Positions 10,776 through 21,234 of a stretch of 64,000 nt of DNA are shown here, in pieces. A program made the position numbers and the translations under genes. The stretch comes from Takakia lepidozioides (Eukaryota > Streptophyta > Takakiopsida > Takakiales > Takakiaceae). The stretch is taken from positions 18,538,001-18,602,000 of the forward strand of contig CM060732.1 in the NCBI GenBank assembly GCA_030704615.1. The letters are read 5' to 3'. The notes under the pieces were generated by a model. It was not told the DNA's origin. It saw only the letters and a list, made by a program, of their open reading frames with translations, and ran no database searches. The number at the start of each line of letters is the position of its first letter. Within the stretch, counting starts at the first letter, position 1.

Positions 10776-11400
10776 CGGTTCTTCATATGGTATGGGGGTA
10801 GGGTGTTTGTTTTTCTTTATGGTTTAGCTTGTTGTTGTGGACCTTCTTGTAGATTATGACATTCATTTTGATAATTCTCTTGATACCACATCTCTATGTG
10901 TTGCTCCAACATATTCATTGTCTCTGCCTTCTTTTTTGAAAGACTATCAGCCGCAGCCATATTTGATCAATCGTAGAAATAAGCTACAATATGCATGTAC
11001 ATGTACAATCAATCGAAGGGATGGGTACAGTTCGGTGCGAGAATTATTATGTAGCTTTGATTTCGTGTCTAATCAACTTGAATATCATCATCCGGAGCTT
11101 CTTCATCCTTATCAAGCTGCAAGTTTTCTTGGTCATCGGAGTCATCGTCATAAGTGGCCCGGCCCTCAAAAGGCACCTCCGAATCATCCTCCACCTTGTT
11201 GTCAATGGCCGTGTCTTCATCTCCTTCTCCAACATCCGTATCTTTTGGAGCTTCATCATATAGGGTCCGGGATGCATTCTCCGGGGCCTCATCATCCTCT
11301 TCTATCCCCCTCTACCCAACCTCCATCATCACCATCATTATGACCAGTCTCTCCGTCCACCGCAATTGCCTCACCCCATGGAGATCCGAGACCATGATAG
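10776..11400. other. CACTA interior, low-information stretch
   Basis: No convincing gene on either strand. The region lies downstream of the transposase fragments on the minus strand and may be its 3' end or an intron. Confidence 0.35.
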
Positions 11401-11408
11401 ATACGTCT

Positions 11409-14330
11409 TCATCTTGACTGAGCATGCACAACCACCTTCCAATTCCCCCCTCTTGTTTTTGGAGACGAAAACTTGCTCCATGTCTGAAGGCCATGAAAAA
11501 TGCTCATCGGAGGGACGATGAGTAGGGTTGAGCCTATCTGCATTGCACGTCTTGCACTAGTGTTGCGGAGGGCCCCACAAGATGTGGCTGGAACCACCTT
11601 CCCTTGAAGAGAAGAGGCCGGTACCTTGTATACTGAAGTTGGAGTATGCTCTCAAGCTCTCCAATGTACTCATAGCAGGTCGTGTATCTCCTTGCCCCAC
11701 ACGGAGTCTTGCCAATATGTGGCACACAAGCCAGAATCAAAGGTTGTTTTGCACTTCATGTCAAGAGCACGAATGCGGAAATGACGACCGTGAACCAAAC
11801 CGTCGTGTATGAGGTCACGAATTGAGAGGGGCCCCTTGCAATGTCTTGCGCCAAATCTAAAACCACCTTTCCTTGAGCAACGGCGTCATAAACTGAAGTC
11901 TGAAGTCACTATTGGAATGAACTTAGAGGCTGCAATTCCATGGGCAAATTTTGTGAAGGAACATTCCGGCGGCCCGCTCCTCGTCGTAGGCGTCTAGTAA
12001 CCGGCCTTGGATGGTTCCGCCTCCATGCAAGCGTCTCCTCCTCTCATTGCTGAACAAGGTTATTGTATCTTGTCTCTCACTCATGTATGGATGGGGTGTT
12101 CTTCAGTATGAAGTCATGCGCTTGCTCAATCACCAAGGTCGGCAATTTTACCCTCTTCGATTTTTTGGACAAAACGATGTCATTGGTTCGTGCATCCTCC
12201 TCTTCCTTCCACATCTGAGGGGCTTCCTTATCCACCCTTGCCATGTACTCCGTGGCACGTGCAATATAACATAGTTTCTTGCAACGTATACCCCTCCGCC
12301 ATGCTACCCTCCGGGTGCGCCATTTGTCTTACAAATCTTTTCAAAGTCTTCATATAACGCTCAAGGAAGTACATCCACCGAGAATGAACGGGGCCGGCAA
12401 TCGAAGTCTCTTCCACTAAGTGCACTACCAAGTGCACTTGGATGTCAAAGAAGGAGGGATGAAGGTGCATCTCCAACATACACATTACCTCCGCCGCCTC
12501 CTTCTTCATGCGTGGAAAATCTGCTTCCTCCAACTCTTTGGAGCAAATCCACCGGAACAAGCCTCCCAATCTGATTGTCTCACGAACTTCGGGAGTCAAT
12601 GTCCCACGTACTGCAATGGGCAAGATGTCTTGCAATAGATTGTGGTAGTCATGAGATTTCAAACCATGGACCCCGTCTTCTTCACTGAACTTCGTACGGA
12701 GGGATGACCCATAACCAGTTGGTATTCAGACAGCACTTATGGTGGCTATCACTTTCTTGTATTCCTCCTTTGTCCATTGCCAAGGTGCACGCCTATACTT
12801 CCACCGTACAACACCCTTTGGGTCCACACCATTTTGTTCGGCCCATAGATGGCGCATGCGACCCTGCTCCTCAAGCTCCTTTCTAACACCGAGAGAATCT
12901 CCTTTTACAGCCATTCCCTTCTTTGCTGGCGTGCCACGAAGAACCCGAAAAAATGACGAGCAGACATTCTTCTCAATATGCATGGGATCTAGAAGATGGC
13001 GAATCTTCAGGTCCTACATATATCCCCACCCACAAATACTTACACAATTTTTTTGACGTGAAAGTGACAATGCAACGCATACCAAATGTGCAATATCACA
13101 TGCATGCATAGGGATATTGACGGTGTTTTTGTGGAATATGTACCGCCCAATATGACAACTCGTAGAAGATTGAAAGTCGCTTCATGACGGGCACATCCAT
13201 TTCACCGTCCGTGCCCGCATGGGCCTCCTTCCATCGGTCCTCCCAAACTGCCCGGATGGTGTCATAGGGGGGGGACGGACTTCCTCTTTGTCATCAAACA
13301 AATGTTTCTCTCTTCTTCTCCATCGATGGCTCATAGGAAGAAACTTGCGGTAGTTGGGATACACCATCTTGTGAAGTTGGCGGGAGTTATGTGCATCAAG
13401 ATCATCGCCACAATGCAAGCATGCATGGTACCCTTTGGTGCTTAGCCCCGAGCAAACAGTTAGTCATGTATTACACATCCCGCCACATTAGCAAAGACAA
13501 AAAGTTGTCATGTGCATGGTCCATAATGCCATCTACCCCACTATGGTGCACAAGACTGTCGCCGCTACTTCAATCAATCCCAATCCTCATCGATATTATC
13601 CGGCATTGACAAATGAATGTACGCGGGTTGTTCCTGGGGAACATAATATACTTGGATAATCATGCATTGTCCAAAGCAAGATGTCTCTCATCTGAAAAGA
13701 TTGTCTGGCCATAGGGTCAAGTGAAGCATCCAATGTCGGGACCCCCCTCCATAGCTCCTTAAGTTCATCGACAAGAGGTCGCAAATACGTGTCCATCTTT
13801 GCCACTTGTTTTTTCTCTATGAGACATTCACATCATTGTTTCAATGCTCCACCAATATGCAAATTATACTACAAAATGAATTACACGTCTTACTTCATGA
13901 TTATGTCACTCATCAATCTTGCATCCGAATTGCGCCAGAGATCATAAGTTTAATGTAAAGTCCAAAGCAATAATAAACATGAAATGAGAACATTCACCTG
14001 GCACAATGGCAGCCAACATGATATGGTTTTTTAATTAAAAAATACGGAGGGATGTTGTAATTCACCATGGTCACCGGCCAAGTGGAATGACTACATGACT
14101 GGACAGAGAATGGGTTGACCCCATCCGAGGAGAAGCCGAGGTGGACATGTCGTGGGTCCTCCAAGAGAAAAGGTCACATCTCTTCAATATGCCTCCATGC
14201 TTGTGAATCTTGTGGCCCGCACACCTTTCCCGGGGGGCTTCGATGCGAGGCGTGTCATCTCATGAGTCTGGCCAATTCGGGGCTTCGGTACTGTGCCCTC
14301 AATCGCGGGATGATCGGAAAGTAATGCATT
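11409..14330 (-). pseudogene. TNP2-type CACTA transposase, fragmented
   Basis: Transposase blocks appear in order on the minus strand. IIPRLRAQYRSPELARLM lies near 14,300. MDTYLRPLVDELKELWRGV and LLWTMHDYP lie at 13,800-13,640. HKMVYPNYRKFLPMSHRWRR lies near 13,370, and MKRLSIFYELSYWA near 13,170. MHIEKNVCSSFF lies at 12,983. A DUF4218 segment (MKSHDYHNLLQDILPIAVRG, SFFDIQVHLVVHL) lies at 12,662-12,228. A DUF4216 segment (ELESILQLQYTRYRPLLFKG, GGNWKVVVHAQS) lies at 11,740-11,410. The family cuts and pastes CACTA elements by binding subterminal repeats. A TGA replaces the expected Trp codon near 14,265 and several frames are used. Some breaks may be introns, but at least one is a true stop. 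Confidence 0.8.
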
Positions 14331-14339
14331 TTCTAGAAT

Positions 14340-15142
14340 GAAATACCCCACGTCCCCCACATGTAATCATCCCATTAGCACACATAATACAACACCCTTA
14401 TGTCTTTCCCTTTATGCAGCCTCTCCCTCATTTGGGCGTTACTCTCTAAACCCTAAACTTTGTGGAATACACTTTACATGCATTGAGAAGATTAAAAATA
14501 ATAATTTCCATGCGAGGGGGAATGACGCTTATACCTTGCGTCGATTTTATTTTTGGCTCTATTGTGTTCTGTGACATCAGGCTTTGCACCACTACATCCA
14601 TGCAAAAAATTGGACAAAACAAAAATGGGAAAAAAAATTAAAAAAATTAAAAATTAAATCTAGGGTCACTTTTGCAGAACTCTCTATGAAGAGTGCATGA
14701 AGTTGAAGATAACTCAACTTTGGAGTGCAAATGAAAGAACAAAATATGGTTTTGGGTCCAAATGACTTTTGTTTACTCCCAAATTTTGCACGCACATTGC
14801 ATATGCTATCATTAAGCATATGGCTTAAAAATGGAGTAAAAAAAAAATCATGTGCAGGCGAAACGTAATTTTTCATCTCTACGACACGTAGCTGCGTTCA
14901 ACACTAGAATGACCCATTGAATCAACTTGGTTCAAGCTCATATTTGGTCCACATGTGCCTAAGTATGTTTAGATCACATATGCAAAGTTGCAACCCACAC
15001 GAGCAACAAGAAAAATATTTACATCAATCGATTAATTGGATGTATACAAAGTACATCATGAGAATATCTACAATGCCCCTCTACGCGATCCCTGTCTCAA
15101 AGGAACCCTATTTCTATCATACACATCCCACTCACGCTATAA
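14340..15142. other. AT-rich CACTA interior between transposase and SET gene
   Basis: No supported gene. Poly-A and poly-T stretches and an AT-rich minus-strand frame occur, which may be intron or spacer between the two element genes. Confidence 0.3.
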
Positions 15143-15952
15143 TCAGAGGTCCCAATCATCTCGGGAGAACTCGTATGATGCAAATAGCTCGCTGCCAGTC
15201 CTAATAGTCCTACTAGCACATGTCATCACAAACATGTATATCCCCTCACAGTATACCGACGTATGACCACAAAAGCTCTCATGCCCATCGCTTCGCTCGT
15301 CCCATACTACATTGGTTCTCCTAGGATGACCAAAAGAACTGTTGACCAGCCCAGCAACATTGCCGAAGATATCGGGGTCACTATCACAAAATCTGATCTC
15401 AATGGGAGACAACCCCCGTCTACGTACATCCTGTCCATTGACACACAAAATGTAGGGTAGGATGTATGGGGCTTCGAGGCGTAACGTACGGAACTCCCCG
15501 GAAGTGTAGTATGGACCGTAGTAGGGAAATAAGTCCACCATGCTGTTTCTCCGAGGAGGAACCACAATATCATTGACCGTGAATAAACCCTGACCCATAG
15601 CAGGGTCTGTAGCGGCTCTCACAACATACCGTCTCTCCCAATACTCGAACTTCACATTCTCTCGGATGGGGGTGGGAGGGTCGAGATGATTCCCCCAACA
15701 ACGAGTCTGGACGGTCCTCAGTAACATAGTCATATGCGCTTCCCATCGGGGGCGAGGATCTGGCTCAGGCTGCCCAAGCCGAAGAGGAGGAAACCTAGGG
15801 CGAAGCCGACCCCTCCTAGGGATTCGGGGGGCACATGCACGTGGAGGTGGAGGTGGAGGTGGAGGTGGAGGTAGTGGTGGTGGTGGTGGAGGTGGTACTG
15901 CTGGCGGAGGAGATGAAAGTGGAGGTGGTTGAGGATGTAATGCCGGGTACAA
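15143..15952 (-). CDS. SET-domain protein carried by the CACTA-like element
   Basis: A 269-residue frame. A proline-rich N-terminus (residues 8-37) may not be the true start. The SET signature is in order: GQGLFTVNDIV (120-130), YYGPYYTSGEF (144-154), GNVAGLVNSSFGHP (197-210, compare the GNxARFxNHS motif) and RTIRTGSELFASYEF (248-262, compare RxIxxGEELxxxY). SET domains transfer methyl groups to lysines, mostly on histones. Here the usual H of NHS is S, so activity is uncertain. No pre-SET or post-SET cysteine cluster is evident. It lies between the transposase and the right arm, same strand, so it appears to be cargo or a second element gene. A gene into which the element inserted is less likely. 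Confidence 0.68.
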   Translation of the reverse strand: MYPALHPQPPPLSSPPPAVPPPPPPPLPPPPPPPPPPRACAPRIPRRGRLRPRFPPLRLGQPEPDPRPRWEAHMTMLLRTVQTRCWGNHLDPPTPIRENVKFEYWERRYVVRAATDPAMGQGLFTVNDIVVPPRRNSMVDLFPYYGPYYTSGEFRTLRLEAPYILPYILCVNGQDVRRRGLSPIEIRFCDSDPDIFGNVAGLVNSSFGHPRRTNVVWDERSDGHESFCGHTSVYCEGIYMFVMTCASRTIRTGSELFASYEFSRDDWDL

Positions 15953-16326
15953 CGTCCGGATCAGGTACTACCGGAGGTGGATCAGGCAAAGAAAGCCCAC
16001 AATCGGCCTGCAAGCTACTACTGCATGTACGGTGCGGAGAATCATCAGATGAGGACACTAGATCAGGGGGACCGCCTGAGGAAATTGGAGGGGGGGGGGG
16101 GGGGTGGGCCTGTTCGTCGCCGGCCATAACGCGTACGACACCTACAATACCCCTCAACCCTACGCATCTCATCTACGTGTTGCTGGGGGAACCAACTGGT
16201 CACATCGGGCACATGCTCTGGCAAAAATTCTGCAAGTAGACCGGCACGAATTGCCTCCTGTGCAATGTGATTGCGAGCTTGGGCATCAAGTCGTGGTTGC
16301 ACCATGCGTAGTGAATGACGCATCAA
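15816..16326 (-). CDS. Low-complexity linker exons upstream of the SET gene
   Basis: Minus-strand frames with IAQEAIRAGLLAEFLPEHV, then Pro- and Ser/Thr-rich tracts produced by GGT/GGA and G-run repeats. They sit between the exon at 16,434-16,829 and the SET frame and could be part of the same spliced transcript. Joins could not be fixed, and the low-complexity part may be non-coding. Confidence 0.3.
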
Positions 16327-16433
16327 TACTTATGTCGCAATTTGGATTCATGTATGCTTACCAATCATACTATTAGATAAACCTAAATGTACCTTAAATG
16401 AATGTTAATGAGAGGGGTGGGAAAAACACTCAC

Positions 16434-16829
16434 CTTTGCCGCCTCCGCAATCATGTTTTTCTTGTAATGTTTTTCGACAACATACGGTCGCCGCCTCGGT
16501 GGTCTGGTGCCGCCCGGCGGTATCCGTTCCCAACACTTAGTGCACCAACACTCAATCCTATCGGGGGGGTCAAAAGTGGACGTGGGTGGACGAGGTGGCC
16601 CGCGAAGGGGCAACCTGCGGCGCGCCCGACTCGATCCCGGAGTGTCAACATCCTCCGCATCACCTGAAATTTGGCCCCGGTCCTTTCTACGATTGTGTCC
16701 GGCAGCCTGTATTGGATCAGGTGCAATGGGTGGCTCCTCGCCACCAAAAACGGTCGCTCTAGGGCCACAATCGATATGTGGTACTACCTCCCCATCCTCG
16801 AGGGAGACGGGTCGATGTTTCCTCACCAT
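16434..16829 (-). CDS. Possible first exon of a CACTA gene, cysteine-rich
   Basis: A 132-codon minus-strand frame from ATG (MVRKHRPVSLEDGEV) to a good donor (gtgagt, 16,433-16,428). It carries ECWCTKCWERIPPGG and YVVEKHYKKNMIAEAAK. A C-x-C-x2-C cluster followed by a V..H segment recalls the transposase-associated N-terminal domain of CACTA proteins. The assignment is tentative. Confidence 0.4.
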
Positions 16830-17159
16830 CGCATCCTAATTAACACACACCACCAACACTTTCATTTCTCAAAAACCGTTGGCAAAAAACCAGTGTTGGC
16901 CGGGTACCATGTTTTGAGCCCTCTTCCGGTCCCGGTTATGACCTACTCCTTGAAAAACATGGATGGCCGGGGCAGGGTATATCAATAGGTTTGAAAAACA
17001 TATCTGTTACAGGTTCATTAAACACATGAATTTTTTCTTGTCCGGTTCTCAATCTACCGGTTATGCCATCTTAAAAATTGCCGGTTCCATGGTACCGGTT
17101 ATGGGATTCATCCATTTTATATTTTTACTTTCTCTAGCATTTTTGTGTATGTGTGTGAA

Positions 17160-17300
17160 AGTACACAAGAGGGTTGTGGCCTGGTGGTAAGCCACTCGTG
17201 GGTTGGCCTGTGGGTCTTGGGTTCAAACGTTCAACCCCTATCATCTATCTATTGCCTTCAGGCTGCCCCGTGTAATACACCAAATTTATAACTAGCCAAA
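17160..17300 (+). mobile_element. tRNA-derived SINE
   Basis: A-box-like tggcctggtggtaag and B-box-like gggttcaaacg about 35 bp apart, then a body with ccttcaggctgcc. It resembles the SINE at 7646-7838 and lies within the CACTA-like element. Ends were not resolved. Confidence 0.55.
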
Positions 17301-18000
17301 AGCCCAACTAATTAATTTCCTATTTACTTGGGCATCCTCGATGTTGTGCACCTAATCTCCCCAACCATTGTAAACGTATCATTACTAGTAAGACATAATC
17401 AGGATCTGTCCATCTGCAATAATCTTAACTACCATCACCCTACCATTACCAACCCCTATACCTATATTATCTAGAACCGCCGCTACGCCATCCCCGTTTG
17501 CTCCGGATCCTGCTCCGGGTATAACACCCTTATAATCACAATGCCGGTTCTCTAGCCGGTTAGGAAGCTCGATAACTTTTGCCGGTTCCCTTCCATAGCC
17601 GGTTCCTTCGGGGGCTGCACTTTCCGGGTATGCATATGTGCACAACCGGCAAATAACCGCCGGGTATGCATGTCCAAATGCCATACCCGGCCAACACTGG
17701 AAAAAACCCTATGCCTCAGCCTCGGGGCTTTCAAAATTGGTAAACAAAGGCGGAGCATCCCTATGGTGCTAGAGAGCCCAAGACAATAAATCCTTCCTCA
17801 CGTTCTATCTTCAGGATGCCCACACCATGGAAAAATTTATTGAGACCGTGGAGTGCTTTGCGCTTATCAGATTAAAACAAATTTTGGGTATGTGAATCCT
17901 AATTACACCGTTTATCCTTTCAACCCCAAGACCCACAACCAAAACCGCCAATCCAAAACCCAACACCATAAAGCAAAACAAACACAACCCATTATCATAT
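17301..18000. other. CACTA interior near right arm, no gene seen
   Basis: Contains many ccggttatgcc/ccggtt-type short repeats, also seen at 16,870-17,110, which may be element-specific transposase-binding repeats. An (AAT)n run lies at 18,000-18,019. Confidence 0.35.
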
Positions 18001-18009
18001 TATAATAAT

Positions 18010-18305
18010 AATAATAATAAACTAAGAACCCCAAAAGGCCCTAAACCCTAAACCCAAAAAGGCCAGCCGTCGCCTCCTGCGATACCCTCGCGTCGCATTT
18101 TTTCAATTTTTTATGCCGGGGGTCGCACTCCGCGACAGAAAGCCGTCGCGGGAGGCGACGTGTTTTTTTTATGTGTGGGGCCAGGGGTCGCAAGTAGCGA
18201 CGGCCCGCCATCGCAAATACCATTTGTACATTTTTTTAAAAAGGCGGGGCGCAGGTGTGCGACGGCCGGGCGTCGCACGTAGGCGCCGCGCCCTTTTTTT
18301 TTCCT
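18010..18305. repeat. Right subterminal repeat arm of the CACTA-like element
   Basis: Inverted counterpart of the left arm. It has the aaactaagaacccc...ccctaaaccctaaaccc block, then GC-rich cgacggcc/cgtcgca repeats, ending in a T run before tcctaagtg. Confidence 0.65.
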
Positions 18306-18885
18306 AAGTGCTTGAAGCACCTCCTTCCCCTCCCATTTTCGTTTGTTCTCTGGGAGAGATAGAGTTCAGAGAGTGGGGTTTAGGGTGGAGGAGAAACGCA
18401 CCTGTTGTTGAGCCCGAGGTGGTCGCAAGGCCCCAAGGAGTTAGCCCCAACACCGCTCCAACGCCCAAGGTAAGCACCGCCTCCTCTCTCACTTTCACTC
18501 TTGCTCTCTTGCCCTAACCATGGGTTGATCTCTCTCTCCCCTGTGTGGTAGAAACGCCGTGCAGGGGCGGGATCTAGACGAGCTGAAGAGAGAAAGAGTC
18601 GTGGTGAGCGAGGGAGAGACGCCCTGCAGCGGCAAGGTCCCGCGCCGTTGGCAGTTGCGACAGCACCGCAGCAGCAGTAGCCGCAACAGCAATAGCCGCA
18701 ACAGCAGAGGTAGGTCAAGGTGGGGAGATGGTCTATGGTCTGTCTTGTCATGTAGGATCAAGGGAAAGATGTCGAGAGTTGTCCATAACTTGTATGTCAC
18801 ATCAAAAGTGAGAGAGAGAGGGGGAGAGAGAGGAAGAGATGACGAAAAAATAATAATAATAATAAATAGGGGGGAAGTTACTGAG
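18306..18885. other. Purine-rich flank, no gene recognised
   Basis: Several overlapping frames are open on both strands, but none carries a known domain. The stretch with CAGCAGCAG repeats (18,665-18,710) and the (AAT)n run (18,849-18,866) are low complexity. Confidence 0.3.
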
Positions 18886-18922
18886 CAGAAGGGGCTGGGC
18901 TTTTGGCTCAGCCTCGAGACTT

Positions 18923-19349
18923 TCAAAGTTGGTAAACAGAGGTACATGCACAATTCCCTTGATAGATTTGAAGAGAGCATCTCTTTGGTGAGATAACCCC
19001 GGACATCAGAAAATGAATACTGTTTTCAGATTGCCCACACAACGGGCAATTGCACTCTCCCTTTCCTCTCTGCTTCTGTTTACTGTTCAAAGGTAGGCTT
19101 CCTGCCCTGAGTTTAAATTTCAGTCTGGTGCCAAGAGTGGGATAGACCCTTGAGCACATCCATGATGTCCTCCCCCATGTCACAGACTAGAAATAGGTTC
19201 AGGGAAGTTGTCTTCCTAACTTCATTTTCATCGGACAATTTTCTGGTAACATACATGGCTTTGGACACTACACTCCCTAAGTCAGATTTATCCAGCAAGG
19301 TCAAGACTTGCGGGTCCAGATTCACATCCTTGAGAATCTCTTCTCTCAT
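18923..19349 (-). pseudogene. RT-associated zinc-binding fragment, copy 1
   Basis: Minus-strand frames read LGTRLKFKLRAGSLPLNSKQ, then ECNCPLCGQSENSIHFLM, preceded by MREEILKDVNLDPQVLTLLD. The CPLC...ED..HFL..C pattern recalls the zinc-binding tail of LINE RT proteins. The second copy at 25,691-26,044 is better preserved. It is broken by frameshifts. Confidence 0.5.
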
Positions 19350-19734
19350 ATTTCCAAGATATAGAGTCGATTAACTTAGGATATCTGGTGTTGGACATAT
19401 GTTGCAGCTGAACCCACCATCTGACCTTGAATTTATCTCGTCGGGAGCTTAAAAGAGAGCAGCACAGAAGAGAGGGAAGATACTTTTGTCATGTCAAGAC
19501 AAGGACAAGACCCCTAGGGTCGTTGTCAGGAAAAATAAGAATAATTAGACATATCAGCCACTTTTCAGTGGCACCATCCATCAATCATCAAGTTGGAAAA
19601 TCCAGAATTACCTCCATGCACAATAATGTGTTCATGTCAGTAATCTTCATAACCCAAAGAGTAAGTAAAAATACTGATTGAACACCAGTCATAATCAGTA
19701 TATACAATCAGAGGTCTGGGTGGGATGGTGGGCA

Positions 19735-20720
19735 CTTGGCCATATTGATGTGTGTGTCCCACACAAACCACCATAATCTTTACCGTCATTGCCAGGTTTA
19801 TTATCAAGATGAAAGCCAAGTAAACCGCGGCCAAAAAACTGATGTGTGTGTCCCACAAACCATCATAATCTTTGCCATCATTGTAAGGTTAACCAGGGCC
19901 TAAAAACTGATGTGTGTGTCCCACAAACCATCATAATCTTTGCCATCATTGTAAGGTTAACCAGGGCCTAAAAACTGATGTGTGTGTCCCACACAAGCCA
20001 TCATATTCAGCACCTGTATGTTTTACCTAACGGGTTGGAGACAAAGCAAAACAAGACACACAAACTGATGTGTGTGTCCCACACGAACCATCATAATCTG
20101 TCATTATTGCCAAGTTTATTAACAAGCTGAAAGCCAAGTAGACCAGGGCCTAAAAACTGATGTGTGTGTCCCACACAAGCCACCATAATCTTTGCCATCA
20201 TTGCCATGTTTATTAAGAAGCTGAAAGCCAGTTAGACCATGGCCTAAAAATTAATGTGTGTGTCCCACACAAGTCACCATCTTCTCAGCCATCATTGAAA
20301 GGTTTAAACAAAGCCTAAGAACTGATGTGTGTCCCACACAAGCCATCATATTCAGCACCTGTATGTTAAACCTCACAGGCTGGAGACAAAGCAAAAAAAG
20401 GCTACAAACTGATGTGTGTCCCACACGAACCACCATGGTCTTTGCCATCATTGCCAGGTTTATTAACAAGCTGAAGCCACGTAAGCCAGGGCCTAAAAAC
20501 TGATGTGTGTGTCCCTCACAAGTCACCATATTCTCAGCCATCATTGCAGGGTTAAACACTGTCCGGGAAGGTACCCAAAGGGCTGCAGCAAACTATAACT
20601 TGCAGCACCTATATGTAAACCCTAACAGACTGGAGGCAAAGAAAATCAGGGCCTATATGATGTATGTGTCCCACACAAACCACCATAACTCAGCCACCAT
20701 TGCAGGGTTTAAACAATGCA
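19735..20720 (+). repeat. Tandem array around a TGTGTGTCCCACACA core
   Basis: At least eleven units carry gatgtgtgtgtcccacac (near 19,748, 19,841, 19,909, 19,977, 20,067, 20,158, 20,251, 20,323, 20,410, 20,501 and 20,655). Spacing is irregular at about 65-155 bp. Intervening blocks (catcataatctttgccatcattg, cacctgtatgtt) are shared. The core is partly self-complementary. The opposite arm at about 24,380-24,600 keeps only one or two degenerate units, so the array expanded in this arm. Confidence 0.8.
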
Positions 20721-21234
20721 CGGGAAGGTACCCAAAGGGCTGCCGCAAACAATACATTGTAGCGCCTTTATGCTTAACCTGACAGGTTGGGGGCAAGGCA
20801 AGGCACGGCACAAGCCATCATTGCAAAACAGGGGCCCTCCACCAATCTGGAAAGGATTACCCCCCACAAGTAGCACTATACTGTCCTTCACAGATCAAAC
20901 ATAGAGGTAGGATCATGAAAAACATATGAGTAGTTTAGTTTTTCAGATTTCAAGATGAATCCACAGCCAGCCACCATCTTCACTCCTCTGTAATCCTCAT
21001 GGTACCCTGCAGGCATATTAAGTGGAAGCCCTCACCTGTGCCCGTCCCAAAAACAACCACAACGCATTGTGAGTTAGTGAGGATGCACGAGGTGAGTAGC
21101 AGGCTTCCACACTTGGGCCTGATGTCATGACAAGGCCAAAAATATAGGTAGGATTCCATTACAGCTTAGCACCTTCGTCTTACAAGAGGTCCATGCTAAA
21201 GTTTGCAAAAACACCTCACTATGATCCATTAAAC

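Larger units (their letters stand above)
10240..18305 (-). mobile_element. CACTA-like (En/Spm type) DNA transposon, ends approximate
   Basis: The edges are inverted, GC-rich arms rich in gacggccgggcgtcgc-type motifs (10,245-10,690 and 18,060-18,300). Inside each arm lies a matching inverted block: ggtttaggtttagggcg...ggggttcttagttt on the left, its reverse complement at 18,016-18,055. Multiple short subterminal repeats are typical of CACTA elements. Inside, the minus strand encodes a TNP2-type transposase and a SET-domain protein. The right edge reads cacttagg on the minus strand, and the left edge aactacagcaaa resembles a CACTA terminus with a changed first base. No 3-bp target duplication was confirmed. 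Confidence 0.6.
18890..21125 (-). repeat. Left arm of a large inverted duplication (pair A)
   Basis: Matches 24,117-26,055 in reverse complement at several checkpoints. The block around 18,900-19,010 pairs with 25,930-26,050. The block around 19,490-19,740 pairs with 25,140-25,410. The block around 21,030-21,120 pairs with 24,117-24,215. The copies are diverged by many substitutions and by expansion of a tandem array in this arm. Confidence 0.75.

Noticed and set aside
15816-16239. Plus-strand ORF with Val-Glu repeats
   Set aside because: Produced by GGTGGA repeats antisense to a proline/threonine-rich stretch; low complexity only.
18016-18056. Telomere-like ccctaaa repeats (also 10,715-10,730)
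   Set aside because: Only two or three units, in matching inverted positions within the CACTA-like arms, so they are part of the transposon ends and not a telomere.
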